Position numbers and translations under genes: made by a program
Shown: in pieces, positions 13,641 through 28,300 of the stretch
Position numbering within the stretch: position 1 is the first letter of the stretch
Layout: each line of letters opens with the position of its first letter
Assembly: GCF_964340395.1 (NCBI RefSeq)
Contig: NC_135559.1
Coordinates: 13,008,759 to 13,072,758, forward strand
DNA: 64,000 bases
Reading direction: 5' to 3'
From: Glandiceps talaboti
Taxonomy: Eukaryota > Hemichordata > Enteropneusta > Spengelidae
Notes under the pieces: model-generated
Told to the model about the DNA's origin: nothing
What the model saw: only the letters and a program-made list of their open reading frames with translations
Databases searched by the model: none

Positions 13641-14294
13641 GGAAATCAATTATTTGCTCAATCAACAATGATATTACTCATATTACTGACGACGGATACT
13701 TGCGTAAACGACAGGAATTGCGCAATCAAGGTTGTTTATTACCAACCTCGTGCAATATTCCCAGGAGTTCCGACATTGTAAACATATATTTAAGGCTTCA
13801 ATGATTAGTCGTTCAGCGGAGGACCACCCAACACACACTGCAGATTTTAATGAGCTACAGCCTCATTCCCAATATCCATCAGCCTACCTAAACCTCTTAA
13901 TATAAAGAATGACCTTTTACGTAAACGCTTATTATGTTCACGAGTAAGAACAACGTGTTCTTGTTATGTTGTAATGAATGACACTCACAGCAGGAGAAGC
14001 AGACTGAACGAATGTAAGTAACCTACTCATTTCTTACCTACCCCGGTTATCACGATGTAATATTTGCCAGGCGATTTAGAATATATGGCAAGTATCATTC
14101 GCTTCCTGTTTCTCTATTTTTTGAAATGGGGAATACTAGTATTTGCAATGATTATTTATATAATACTAGGAAATGTCTACCAATTTCAGTGTTTGTGTCT
14201 GTTGAAACCGTGACTGGATGAAGCAAGTTGTCATAATATGTAACAGTAGTACAGCTCACATTACAAATGTGAGTCAGCTTTTGGGAAGGTAATC

Positions 14295-14342
14295 CACAGA
14301 CACAGACACAGACACAGACACAGACACAGACACAGACACAGG
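14295..14342. repeat. (ACAGAC)n microsatellite
   Basis: Eight near-perfect hexanucleotide units in a gene-free stretch. Confidence 0.95.
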
Positions 14343-15699
14343 CAGGGACTATGTTGTTGCAATATATTGATACAAGCTGGCTACGGACAACGATGTAATT
14401 ATCCTCACAGTAGGGTGGCGTCTCTGATATTTAGTTTTTCTCAAGTGTCCCAAATTCAACCTCATTCAGTGTTTACACTATCTTGATTACGTGATTATTA
14501 GTAACCTGGTCACTGCTATCACCCACTTGTGTAATCTACCATGTTGAGTAACTGTTAGTTTTTATTACGCAAGTTATAATTTTGGTCAACTATAGATTTA
14601 GTTAGTGTCTCTCTGCCAATTTCAGCAAAGCTGTTCCTTGTTAATTAGAATTTAGGAGATTTATTTTTTATTATTATTTTTAAATGTTTTTTTTTTTATT
14701 TCTTATGTTTTTATTTTTTTATTTTTTTATATACAAATTTCAGTTAATGAACTATATCAATAACGAGAAGAACTGCGAAAATTCAACTTCTTCATCGTAT
14801 CTACAGTCTTGAAGATTCCCACCAAAGATACATTATATTTCATTTTTGTAAGTAAAAACTCTACTTCAAATTTTAGATAATTATTAATTGCATGTAGATA
14901 CATTCAAATACCATATGTTGTAAAATAAGCAAATATTCAATACGAGTATTGACATAGGTAAATGATCAAATGGTTGATTTGTGCTTGTTGTTTCTACAGT
15001 TAGTGCGCATGCCCATGTGCTTCAAACACCTAAAATTTGATGCGTGACGCCACATGAGACTGCACTGTGTACATAAAAAGATTTAATTCACCTTTCGTGA
15101 GCTATAAGGTGTAGTATAGTTGGCGTGTCATGGGATGAGGTATTTGGAGTCTCACTGGAAAGTTTAAATAATATATGTAACTTTTCATACCCTGTATTAG
15201 TACCATAATACTAATCCTACTCGTATAGAGTATCTAAAACAGTCCCGAATGAGATCTGACTATTGTCGCAACATATTGATACAACAGTGATAAACTATTG
15301 AATTGAGGTTTGTTTCATTATAGTCTCAGTAAGAATGCGTCTCTAAAAACTAGTTTATTTAGAGTTCTATGAACTTGCAGTGCTGTTTAGGGACTTCCAA
15401 TGTTTACACTATCTTGATCACAGGGTGATTAGAATCACACAACAGAGGAACCACTATCACCCACTTGTGTAATCTACCACATTGAAGAACAATAGGTTTA
15501 GTTCGCCTCTATCTTAGTAAACAGAAGGTTGGATTACCAGTGTAGTATGAGGAAGTCGGTGGAAAAACAACGTTCACCACTATGCCCCAAGCTTTCCATT
15601 GCCTCACGTCACACGCGTGCCCCATTGTATTTCCTTTACTAATACCACGTTCTGTAGGAAAGTCTAGGGCAAAAAAATACAATATTGTTACAAATAACA

Positions 15700-16008
<309 letters not shown>

Positions 16009-17407
16009 TATATATTTTTTTTTTTTTTTCATCATATGTGAATGTCTACTTTAGGTAGTTATGTTTTCCGTTGTTTCTCTATGTTATTGGTTTCTTCTCA
16101 TCAGATGTACAGCCATTACACATTGGAAGAATAGTTTTATACTGTCTTTATAAGTCGATGTCAGTTTCCGCATCCACTATTTCTAGCGAGACTTCACAAT
16201 CTCGTGATTTTATTTTTAGGGTTCTTTAAATTATGATGCTGATTGTCACATGTCATAGTAAAGCATTATATACCACTGTTACGTAACAACTAACTGAGGT
16301 AATAATATTACCTAATTATGTTTCTTTTCAAATGGACGATTCCATTTGACTAATATACTTTTTGTAAACCCTGTGTATCGTATATTGTGCATGAAAGGCA
16401 CAAGTTACACAATAACATTGTGGTTGTTAGAGTAGTTTTATGCATCGTGTCAACTGAATGGACATTCTAGGTCAATATTTTGAAGCAATTTTGAACACTG
16501 CAAAATATATAGACTACCTGAATCATACATGTTTTACCAACACAGCATCAATATATTAACAGTCCTAATTAAACCTTCATAGGGTGCATTTTATTACTCT
16601 AGATCTGCTGATATATCATCAATCGCAGCCAGTATTAAAATGACAACAGCTAATTCAGAGTTCTTAATGAGTGTATTTGGTAAATACAAGTGATTTCGAC
16701 TAATTTAAAAATTCTTCGCCGTTGATATTGTCGCCTTGGTGATAGCCCAGATAGATACAATTGTCGCCTTGGTGATAGCTCAGATAGATACAATGGCCTT
16801 GTATCCTGTAGACAATTATATTATACAGGGGTTTCATTAGAAGCCGGACGCCGGAGAAAGTACCCGCCTACTCTTGTCATTTCTCCGGCTACATTATTCG
16901 AGATGATGACAGAAATGACGTGAAATTTAGTCAAAGACAGTTTTGTAACGGTCATAATGATTTTCAAAACGGACCTTTGTCGATGAAAGGTAAGACAGAT
17001 GGAAAAGTAAGGCATGGCAAATACGGCGACCAGGAATCTCAAAGGTATAAATTAGGCATACGAAATTACGCAATTAATTAATTGAATTAATTGATAGGGT
17101 CGTCAGTAGCTTTCAGAAATGCGTGTCTCTGAATCGGGCCATCATTGCGTAATAAGATAAATAGTTGGGTTCCACACAATTGCAAAGAGAAGTATGAGCG
17201 AAAACGTGTTGCAGATATTGTTTGACAGAACGACTGGCACGTAACGACACGTACAATATTATAACACAATGACGTCGATGATTCGATAATGATGACCCAT
17301 AACCATCATTATCAATTACAATATTTACAATATAAATATGTCAATATTATATATATGCGTGTGCGTGTGTATAAATAATTAAATGAAATCGTGTGCATAT
17401 GTAATAC

Positions 17408-17567
17408 TATGTATGTATGTATGTATGTATGTATGTATGTATGTATGTATGTATGTATGTATGTATGTATGTATGTATGTATGTAGATGTATGTATGTAT
17501 GTATGTATGTATGTATGTATGTATGTATGCATGCATGTATGTATGTGTGTGTGAATGTATGTATGTG

Positions 17568-17636
<69 letters not shown>
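17408..17636. repeat. (GTAT)n followed by (TA)n
   Basis: A GTAT tetranucleotide tract from 17408 to about 17560 is followed by (TA)n 17571-17636 that borders element copy 2. Confidence 0.98.
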
Positions 17637-17639
<3 letters not shown>

Positions 17640-17846
17640 TTGGTAGTACTGGAACTCTTTCTTGGGTGTAACTCGGAGTTTCACGCATATTGCGATCATC
17701 AGACACTCTGATGAGAGTGTCTGATGATCGCAATATGCGTGAAACTCCGAGTTACAGCCAAGAAAGAGTTCCAGTACTACCAAAACTATTACGCTCTGCC
17801 ACTGCGGTATAGAGCACTGTCTTATAGCAGATTGATACTCACCGAG

Positions 17847-17847
<1 letters not shown>
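17637..17847. mobile_element. Palindromic Penelope-like element remnant, copy 2
   Basis: Inverted arms meet at about 17711 (CACTCTGATGAGAGTG spacer). Both arms extend through GTTACA/CCCAAG and CCAGTACTACC, so the inverted repeat is longer than in copy 1 (about 70 nt per arm). The right side continues through the shared tail to CACCGAGTTA. (TA)n tracts flank both sides (17571-17636 and 17848-17925). Confidence 0.65.
17665..17707 (-). ncRNA. Hammerhead ribozyme motif in palindromic retroelement copy 2 (minus arm)
   Basis: On the minus strand the same core (CTGATGA, CGCA/TGCG helix II, GAAA, CTC/GAG helix III) is present. Helix I has four pairs, GTGT with ACAC, and an A-C mismatch beyond. The plus arm (17715-17758) has an identical core but its helix I reads AGTGT/ACAGC, only three pairs, so it is weaker. 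Confidence 0.65.
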
Positions 17848-17937
<90 letters not shown>

Positions 17938-17970
17938 CATATACATATATATATATATATAATTATATGT
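17848..17970. repeat. (TA)n and (CATATA)n tract
   Basis: TA repeat on the right of element copy 2, grading into ACATAT units. Confidence 0.95.
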
Positions 17971-18334
17971 ATATATGTATATATAATGTAAATTAAAATA
18001 ATATAGAATGTATATCACATCTATATATTATCATGATATAGCATTAATGACATGATAGTTTCATGTTATATCGTGACAAGGCGTTGTCGTCTTTTCTTCC
18101 CACTTCAGAGAATGTCATATATAGAGACAATGAGTGACGACACAATATAATCGTCAACAAAAAAATGTCAAAAGTTGCATGCTGTCATCATGGAAAGCAT
18201 CTGGTTAGTTTGAGAAAAAGAGAAATATTGGAGCCTAGACATTCAAAGTGAAGTTATTTGGTAATTATAGAAAGTGGTGCAAACGACACATTTTTTCGGT
18301 CATCACAAATAAAGAACAATGACGGAGGAATCAT

Positions 18335-18710
18335 ACAACTGCCGACATCAGACCGTAGACGAACTGAACATGTTACAAACAGGGAAAGAAAACAACTGAA
18401 TTGGATTAATAACACTAGGCACAGCATGTTGGAAGTACATAGACTTGTATTACATTCCCTCATTTGATAAGAACAGTTTTACGGCCACTTTTAACAGTTC
18501 ACGTTCACAAACAAATCCAGTTCCCCTGGCATTTCAAGTCCATAAAACTGTTCTTATCAAATCATGGTGTGTAATACAAGTCTCTTCTGTTCCAACGTGC
18601 TGAGCCAAGTGTTATTAATCCTGCTCAGTTGTAACACTAACATGATTGTAACACTAACATGATCCGTTCTTTCACTGTCTGATGTCAGCGCGCAGTGGCA
18701 GTACAAATTT
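18335..18710. mobile_element. Foldback element upstream of the MGC exon
   Basis: Imperfect inverted arms of about 150 bp (18335-18481 and 18545-18710) pair through GACTTGTATTACA, TTTGATAAGAACAGTTTTA and GGATTAATAACAC. A 16-bp direct repeat (TGTAACACTAACATGA) is inserted in the right arm near 18630-18663. Confidence 0.7.
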
Positions 18711-18771
18711 ATTAAAGAGAACTTTTTAACCAGTTTAAGCAAAAAAAATGAAAGCTGGATTTCATATTATT

Positions 18772-19268
18772 CACAGATAATGGGTTGCACATCTTCCAAC
18801 ATCTCCATGACGTTGACTTCTGAGAAGAGATGTGGTCGCAAGTGTGTAAAAGTCACCAAAACTGAGACTGCCGCTTTTATAGTTTGCAAGAGATCAACTG
18901 ATGGATGTCAGAAACGTTCGTCTGCTAAAGAAGAACCACTTCCGGTGTCACCGAATGACCGGATAACAGCTGCGTCCTCGTCCGCCCACCACCGGCAAAG
19001 TGCAGCTGGTAATACCAATGGCTATGGCCATGGAAGTAATTACAGTCTCGAGAGTTACTCTTCGTTCCTACCACAAGATGTCTTTTGGTTGAAAAAGAAA
19101 CGGAGATTTTCGTATATTTTGGACGAGGTTCAGGTGAATAACAGCGGATCGTTGAATAATTACTACCCGTCTTCAAGAGAAGGGAGCATAAACAGTAGCT
19201 TTGACAGCTTTAAAAAAGATGATTCAATGCATGGGGATGCAGACTCAAAGAAATCGTCTTGTATTTAG
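18772..19268 (+). CDS. Unrecognised small protein with MGC lipidation N-terminus (162 aa)
   Basis: A single coding exon follows an acceptor (TTCACAG) just 3 nt before the ATG at 18780, so the 5' UTR is probably spliced. The reading frame ends at a TAG at 19266-19268. The protein starts MGCTSS: Gly2 fits N-myristoylation and Cys3 palmitoylation, a pattern that would place it on the inner face of membranes. It is Ser/Asn-rich with basic patches and a short WLKKKRRFSYIL segment near residues 102-113, which could be a basic or hydrophobic docking motif. It ends KKSSCI. I see no catalytic motif and do not recognise the family. A candidate poly(A) signal AATAAA lies near 19898. The coding call rests on the length, the clean acceptor and the non-repetitive sequence. 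Confidence 0.6.
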
Positions 19269-21089
19269 TTTTCTGTACGTTTTTTTTATCTCCTTGTATG
19301 CATTTGATTGTCTAAACATGTCGCTGTCTAGTTCCGAAGAGATTCATCAGCTTGGTTTCATGATATATAAAGAAAGGTTGTTTTATCACAACCAAGAAAT
19401 GTTACCTTGTCCGAATATTTCATTTAGACTGACTGACTTCTTCTCTGGACTGTGTTTTCGCCAGGTGTTAATGGTGTCACGTGGTTATTGACCAATGCTT
19501 CGGAATTGATGACCTGGTCGTATGTGTATAACATTCAGTTAGTGTCAAAGCCTGGCTTACACAATCAGGAACTTGGTAATATAGCGTCAAAAGACAAGAC
19601 CCCTTCGGAACAGGTGTATGGGGGCCATCTACAGGATTAGGTGTGACTCTTGCAAATGTTACTGCATTGGAGAAAGTGGTAAAAACCAGATATATATTTG
19701 GACAAGGGAAATTTCCTGCTTGTGATAAAATAACCTTTATTTGTATTCGCTGCCTAGCTTAGCTTATGGTAAGCTAGACGGAGAATATTTACACAATTGA
19801 TCAAAGTGTAACTGAGCAACTCTATCTACTATAATGTGTTCCTACTTGAAAAAAAACCCTGTGATAAAGCATCGACCAAGTCCTTGTTTGTAACTCAATA
19901 AATTACAAAAAGGTAAAAAAAAAATTAAATAGTATACAAAATTTGTTATTGTACCGTACCTACCACTAACAATAGCCAAAAATAGGCTTTCACGTGCACG
20001 GTCATTCTTCATGTGAAAAACACAAACGTGATCAATCCTAGGGGATTATATATCGTGTAAAATACGTCAATGCTGGTCATTTCCTGCCGCTAATAGAAAA
20101 GACATGCGTCAAAAAATATATTATGAATTCTCAAACTATTGGATGTATTGTATATGATTGTTTATTCAGCATATGCGCACAGCGTGGTGATAATGATTTT
20201 AGTATCTTGGTAAGTTTCAAGTGGCACAGACTACGTTTATAAGATGTTTTTTTACCCGAGTTATGCCGATAACACGTTAGGTGTGCTTCAATAACATATT
20301 ATATTATTATCATATATTATACTTCAAATGCTACATACGTCATACTTTTGATACAAATACAAAATATAAATGAAATCATGGGACTTGCAAATAGCTTGAC
20401 AAAAAGAGAACTCACGACTTCATTAAATTCTTGTTATTGTTTTTCCTTTGACATATTTGACCTTGAAAATTGTAATCGTTTTATAAGTCATGTACCGAAA
20501 GGTCAGTGGCCTAGCTTGTACACAGGAATAAATATATTATTATTATTATTATTAACGATAATAATAACTGGAATATTGCCACGTGTCGTACTGCGTGATT
20601 TATCGGCTGCTTTTCTTCCTCCATTCTGACATTTAATGTTGTTATTGTAATCTTCTCCATTTCACGTCTTGCCTCACGCCAATCTTAAAATCATTACAAT
20701 TTTTATAAAAACCAAATCAAGTTTTGCATAATTGCAGTCAAATAATGAGATTGCTATAGTTTTTTATTGTGGTCTTAGATTCAAGGAACAAGTCAATATA
20801 TGTCCATATGGATAATAAAGATTGTATTCCAAGAAGGACTGCCTTTTCTTTAATCTGGGTCCATGTGATATCCATGACGTTATCAACATCTGATTGATGT
20901 GAAAGATTACAGTCAACGAGAAGGTATAAATAATAAAGGGGAACTATTACGTTATTTGCGTATCCAATGTACTTTTTGTACGTACCTACATACATACATA
21001 CATACATACATACATACATACATACATGCATACACACATACACATACATGCATACATACATACATACATGCATGCATGCATGCATGCAT

Positions 21090-21139
<50 letters not shown>

Positions 21140-21158
21140 CTGCCTGCCTGCATGCCTA

Positions 21159-21194
<36 letters not shown>

Positions 21195-21257
21195 CATGCC
21201 TGCATGCATGCATACATACATACATGCATGCATGCATGCATGCATGCATGCATGCAT

Positions 21258-21304
<47 letters not shown>

Positions 21305-21322
21305 TGCATGCATGCATGCCTA

Positions 21323-21362
<40 letters not shown>

Positions 21363-21415
21363 CATGCATGCATACATACATACATACATACATACATACA
21401 TACATACATACCTGC

Positions 21416-21484
<69 letters not shown>

Positions 21485-22392
21485 GGCAGGCAGGCATGCA
21501 TGCATACATTCATGCATGGATGGATGGATGGAATAGATGGATGGATGGATGGATGGATGGATGGATGGATGGATGGATGGATGGATGGATGGATGGATGG
21601 AAGAAAGGAGAAAAGGGTATAAAAAATAGTAAAATGAATAAATGATATTTCATCAACAAAAGTAATTTCACCGTCAGGGTCACTAAAACATGGATGTAAT
21701 GGTATTATCGTTTGTGAGAACAAAAAAAAGACGAATTACACATGCACCATCAAATGAGATTAAATTTAACTCTCAACTTTATTGGTACTTCAAAATGTTG
21801 AATTCCACAAGATTCTTTTTCCGGTGGAATATGAAAACCAGACAAAAAGAAATACCTATAACTCAACATAGACTTACTGGCAGAATATCATATTCAGCCC
21901 ATCACTTCAAATGACTTCATAAGAGCGCCACCAGTTGTCTATGTCATTGTTTTCCTTTGTTTTAATTGGTCTTATTTTCTATCAATATGTGAGCAAGGTA
22001 CAGAAGCATTCAAATTGTGTTTGGCTAGGCAAGGAGATTAGGGCTGTTGAGTTTTAGTACAGTATATTTTCCCAGAAAAATTTGCTGGTTATTTCTAAAA
22101 TGACTTCAGGAACACATGTCAAATGTAGTAGGGCGTCTTTACATGGTTTCAAAGTTGAACAAAGTAAAGTTTATTTAGTTACCGAGGTGCTAGCATACAC
22201 CAAAAATCATATTCAAATTGATAGCAGTAATCAATACAAGTGTACTAACGGCAGACATAAGTCTGACTGTACTTTTCCTTGAAAAGAATAGCGTGCAAGC
22301 GACCATTACTGTCGAACAACTGTTCAAGCTCAGACCACCAAACATGGTGTTCGAGTTATTGCTTCATAGCGTCATTATCTGTTGTGATCAGA
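19269..22392. other. Intergenic region between MGC exon and FOXRED2-like 3' end
   Basis: It contains the tetranucleotide mosaic and a ~90-bp segment (21605-21690) duplicated at 22597-22690 inside the last intron of the FOXRED2-like gene. I see no gene. Confidence 0.6.
20985..21602. repeat. Mosaic tetranucleotide array, ~620 bp
   Basis: Successive blocks of (CATA), (CATG), (CACG), (CCTG), (CATG), (CATA), (CATG), (CACG), (CATG), (CCTG), (CATG/CATA), (CAGA) and (TGGA). Neighbouring blocks differ mostly by one base, and the CATA-CATG-CACG-CCTG series is repeated twice. Confidence 0.98.
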
Positions 22393-25300
22393 TCATGTGC
22401 TAGCCATTGGACCACCTAGGCTCGTATGCATGGTATCCTTCATGTCAATGGTCATAGGTTTACATTGACCGAGGTGATTGAAATCCTTCGATAGATTCTT
22501 TATCTCTTCATCTGTAAGGGGTTTGAACACTTTCTTGAATGTTTCCTTGTCGAGGAAAGAATCATCAAATGTTTCACCCGGTGAGAGTTTCATCTAGGGA
22601 GAAAAGGAGATAAAAAAAATTAGTAAAATGAATGACTGATATTTCATTTAGACTTCAACAAAAGTAATTTTACTATCAGAGTCACTGAATTTACACTTAA
22701 CACAATTAACTGTTATGTTAATTTATCAAATATATACTAATATAAAGTACATTAGACATTAATTAATTCATAATTTATTATGTTTAAGAAATGTTTTGGA
22801 GGGAAAAAGTCACGGCCGAACTACACGCGAGCGTTGATACAATGCCAATGAGATTGTAAAAACTTGTATAGATAAAAATGTCCAGTATGGTTAAAATTAA
22901 CTGACGTTTCAAAATAAAGCCTACCATGTACATGAACATTAGTTCGTTACCATGGCAACTCCCGCCAAAACCATTATATGATCATTCATACATAAAATTG
23001 TGCGAATTTCTTTTGAAATGTGAGAGCATGGGGATATTGAAGCTAATATACTCGCAGATTAATCAAAACAGAAAAAAAGACATATTCACTTACGTGTTTG
23101 TTGACAAAGTTCTTGATGGCATTCCTTTGTTTGTCGCCATTTTCTTCCAGGAATTCTTTACCGTCAAATCTGAGTAGAAGAGACTCTAAGAGATCACACT
23201 CCTCAGTTAGAACACCATCTTTGTAGTAAGCCAAGTTGGGATGAAGAAACGGACCACATTGGGAGAGGGCAAAATCCGGTATATGGACAAAATTATTGGG
23301 ATGATCACCTATTTCTCCGAATCTGTGGAAGAAGTAGAAAAATAACAGAATATTTAATCAATATGTCTTTCTTAATAATTAAATAGCCTAGTTATACTCT
23401 TCTAAGAAAAATGACACGTGGTATGATTGACATAAAGTTGGTGGAAAGAGAAACACTATAGACAGATATGCTTTGAATTCAATAACTTTATATACGTAAC
23501 TTTATATGTGTTATCACCTCATAAAACGTTGCGATCACAAAACAAATCAGACAGTAAAATAGCCGTGCTTCACACGTCTCCTGGCTTGACTTAAACCCAT
23601 GAAAATCTTCCACCAAGGACTGAGTGGGACATGTGGAGCGCCGCCAACGACTGTTTTTTTTTATCGCCCTTAACTAACGATGTCTCATGCAACATTCGAG
23701 AACCTTAGGCCTGTAGTGCTTTAGTCTGGTCGTCCAGCAGGATCGAATATGTTATAATTATATCCCGCAATTACTGACGCACGTGATGAACAGACGTAGA
23801 CAAAAACAATATTTTGACAAATTGGGGAATGGAACCGAAGCAATGAATTATCAACAGTGCCCATATAACTGACACATTTAATAGTTTTGAGTGGGGTTAC
23901 AACTGTATTTTTTTCTTCATTAAAGAAACGTCGAATTTTGTAGCAGTTGTTCAAATCTCAATGACAGGAAACTTAACGACCACCACAGTGATGTTCCCCT
24001 TACCTGTGAAAACCATACTGCAATACAATTATGAATACATTCTTCTCCTTCATAAATGCCTCGTTCTCGAGTACGTAGTTTTTAGGAAGTTCGAGATATA
24101 ACTTTCCATTGTCACCGGTACCAGCATCCGGCAGTACAAGTACATCACATAAGAAGTCGTTCATCTGGTATATTGACGCAGCTGTACTGACCCGATCTAG
24201 GAAAATAAACAGGTAAAGAATTATGATATTAAAGTGAAAGTTGGATGAAACTATCGTGACCCCGAAACTTTTCTGATTCGCTGCTGTCATCATCAGCTGA
24301 CTATTTTACACTAATTTTGTTCTGGATTAGGAAATAATTTCCTACACATCATGGTAATCGTAAACTTAATTTTCTACAAACATGTGCTAGTTAGTGTGTG
24401 ATAAAAAATACTGAGGAAAGAGTTTGGGGGTGTTTTGGATGTAAACAAAGTAGCCGCGTCGTTTCATCACTGAGATGACGAACAACACAACACGCTTCGA
24501 CCACTGGTGGCGCTCTGCTACATGAAGAAAGTAATGAGCGCCACCACTTGGGAGTGAACACGTGAACAATCCTTGAATACTGTACTGACCTATTATAGAT
24601 TCCGATATACTGTCAAGATTCATGTGTAGTTCGATGGCAGGGTACGGTACTTGATGATAGCGATGCAACAGAATGTGGTACATGGTTCTAACGTTGTATC
24701 GGAAGCCATGGATAAACCCGGATGCAGCCTGTCTGTCTATACTCTGCATGGCAGTGCCGATGTAGAACATGTCTTTCACATTGGTTTCCCAGCCGCTTGT
24801 TAGTTTAGGGTATTTGCCGCCACGTTTTGTTTCTAGTGATAAAAATGCATAATGTAACAACTTAATCAAGAACAAAATAAAATGATACAGAATAATAAAG
24901 TTATGATTCACTAGGCTGGACTCAGATGCCAAATTTGAGAATTATAAAGTTTCAGAAAGCACAATAAAAAAAATTGGGGGAAAAAATTACCAGGTTCAAT
25001 TTTCTGACAAAAGATCGACTGATCACAGTAATTCCATCCAGTGCAAATGATGACGTGATCGTAAGGGACGGTCAACTTGACTCGGCCTGGTGGATTCCAA
25101 TGTGCCACCAAGTCCTCGATTTGTACGTGAAGTTTGTTGTTTGGTCCTTGTTTAACTTTGGTTAGTTTGTAGGCTTGGTAGGCGTGCAGTGACTTCAATT
25201 GATACATGTCCAATACTGTGTTGTTGACGGCACGAAGGTCACCTGGCACACAAAAGATGACAATATAACTATAAATATTAGAAACGTGAAAAAGAGACAG

Positions 25301-28300
25301 CATAGAGCGAGTGCGGTAGACTGGTTAATAGTTGTGTAGAGCGCCAACAACGTCGAATCTTTCAAATTACAATATAGAAACGTTCTGATAAGGCCAAAAA
25401 AAAGATAATTGTTTCTGGTCAGCGCGCGTATCACTTAAAATACCCTCGCGTCGGTCTTTTTGTTTGTTTGTCCAGCCCATGCAGTCTGCAGATCCGGGGA
25501 AGAAACACAAAAATAACCCTCCCTACTTCAGTGAAGACAACTGCAGAGCCAATCATGAACAAGCAAATGACATCTGCCCCCACATATACACACTTGCTCT
25601 AAAGTACTAAATTAAAAGAACAGAAACTGCCATAAATAGTAGATTGAGTGTGACAGGTTTGTTGAGAATAAAAAATATCTCGTCGTCGCACCATTTTAGA
25701 CAATTCTTCAACCTGTCCTGACCAGAAATAATTCGTTTCTTTTTTGGTCTACCCTCACACCACTATAAAAAAGTGGTCTGAGTGATAACTGACAATCATT
25801 TTGAGTGTGCATATCTGAATAAAAATACTGTAATGTTTCAGACAAACCAGCATAGCACAGTTCATGTATATCATGAACATACAGAATCAGTTGGGGACAC
25901 ATTTACCGGAAGTTGCCCAGGGGCCACTCCGTCACTTCCGCGTACGTTCTGCTCTAAACCAGCTCCGTATTGAGGGGTGAAATAGTGACTTCACGAGATA
26001 TCCTTTCCCTTAATGTTACGAGAGAATTATTTGTTATTGCTTCCACTGAACTGTATTAAGAATTTACACTTACCAACAAAATGGGTGTCCCAAGCAAACT
26101 TAAGTTTCTTTTCCCCAAACACGTGAATGATGGCAGCGTTGGCGGCCAAATGATTGCTGACTTCGAATGCACTATTTCCACGTCCCAATATACATACTGT
26201 CTTCCCTGTATACTTTTCGGGGTCGATGTCATGCGTTGCGTACGTATCACAGAGTTCTATCCCTGGGATATGGGTCGGCAGTCGTTCACCAATGGCACCC
26301 GTTGCCAGGAGCAGGCGATCGCATGTGTACTGTCGGCCCGCCTTGGTCTTCAGAACGAATTTGCCATCGGTGCCCTCTCTGTCGATGTTTATCACGCGGG
26401 ATTTGTAATGTATATTTAGATCATATTTCTTCACGAAGTCTGCGATGTACCTGACAAAGTCATCGGCGCTGGGGAAAAGCTCCTCGGAGTAGTTCCTGAA
26501 AAGGAGATCCGTGTCGTCGCAGAGAAGAGAGTTCCAATCATGACGCATGTTGTATTCGTGTTCGGGGAATGGGTTGAACCGCTTGTTGATGGAGATGAGA
26601 GTGCGATGACGTGGTTCTGTGTCGAAGAAAACACCTGCCTTCTCAGCTCCTTCTAGGATAAGGTAATCTTGACCACTCTTCATCATTAAGTACCCCATCT
26701 GGAGACCAGCTGGTCCTGCACCGAGGATGATGTACTGAAAGTGTCCTGTGTGAAAGATTGAAAAAGAAAGAAAGATGGAACTACTCAACAGAATCGTCTT
26801 TATTATTTGTATCTAATGGCAAACGGAATTATTATTATTAAACACAAACACAAACACAAACACAAACACAAACACAAACACAAACACAAACACAAACACA
26901 AACACAAACACAAACACAAACACAAACACAAACACAAACACAAACAGATCAAACATTGTGATGTGATAAGAAATGTTGATACATCATTGAGAAACAGACT
27001 GTCCCATCCACGTACATTCATCGAACCTCAAACGTACATTCAAAAACTTCAGTTTAAATATAATACCTTTAGGTGTTCTCACACACGATTTAACATTGTT
27101 ATACATTGATTTCAGTACTCTGAGCATTCGACCTCAGACCCCCATCCCCATCTTGAAAAGCTCATAAAACATACCACAGTGGCCAATTCAATCGAACGCT
27201 CTTTCAAAATCTACGAAAACACAGTATAGCTGAGTTTTATGCTTCGACAAGTATTTCCAGATTGCAGTATCTAAAATCAAAATGTTGTTTATCTTACTGC
27301 GTCGTTTTTGGAAACCGAATTTGGCCTCTGAAATTGGTCAATATCGATCAACAAAGACCGAAAATCCGTTGTACATAATATTACAGAATATGTTATCTAA
27401 TCTGTAGAAAGTGTTATCCCTCTACAATTGTTTGCATAGTCACGTGGTCCATTTTTATGTTTTGGGAAAAATCATGCGTATATAACCCATTCTATCGGAA
27501 ATATACCACTGTCGAGTATCTTATTAAACGTGTTTAACATGCCTGGACTAAGCACTTCTTGTCAATGACTATACATTCTTTACAAAAATCAACGGGAATG
27601 TCCGGTTGCTTTCCCGCTTTTCAAACTGCAGCGTCATTTTCTGCCGTAGTTATTTCTTGGTCCAAATTACCCCCATTTTAAGTCAGATTCTTGGGAAATG
27701 TCCTGTGAAGACAACGATTTTATCTACGAATTCGCGAACTTCTTCGTAACACTCATTAGAAAAAAGTATCACCGGAATTACGCATAACATTGGTATGAAG
27801 AGAATAGCCAAATACTTCACCCACTCTTCTGGGTCAATGATCTCTGTTATGCGTGGTTTAAATGGTACCATGTACAAACAGACACCAAAAACGTTTAGAA
27901 TTAATCATTTGCAGATTCGGCCTAATCTCTGTTTTCCTTTTATCGTATTTTCCCTTCTTTCGGCGAAAAATTCGACGGAAATTACGTTGTCAAGCTTTAA
28001 AGCAGTTACATGTATCCGTACATGGACGATATTTAGGTATACATTTGTACCACGCAGACGAGCATTGAGTTAATTATGTAAGCTTTCGTAAATCTAATAT
28101 GAGCCCATTGAAAATCGTTACTAGCACTAGGCACGTGCTCTACATTGGTTACGAAATTATGATATTCCACCCGAATGTCTGCCAAAATGAAAAACTTTCT
28201 GTCATTCAACATTAATATTAAAGAAATGTTAATTAATCAGAAATGTTAATTAATTTGTGTCCTTGGCCCACGTCAGTTGAACAGATTATATCAAAGGAAT

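Noticed and set aside
20899-21645. Open frames of 190-250 codons across the tetranucleotide mosaic on both strands
   Set aside because: They only translate CATA/CATG/CACG/CCTG/CAGA repeats (Thr-His, Ala-Cys, Asp-Arg-Gln patterns); not genes.
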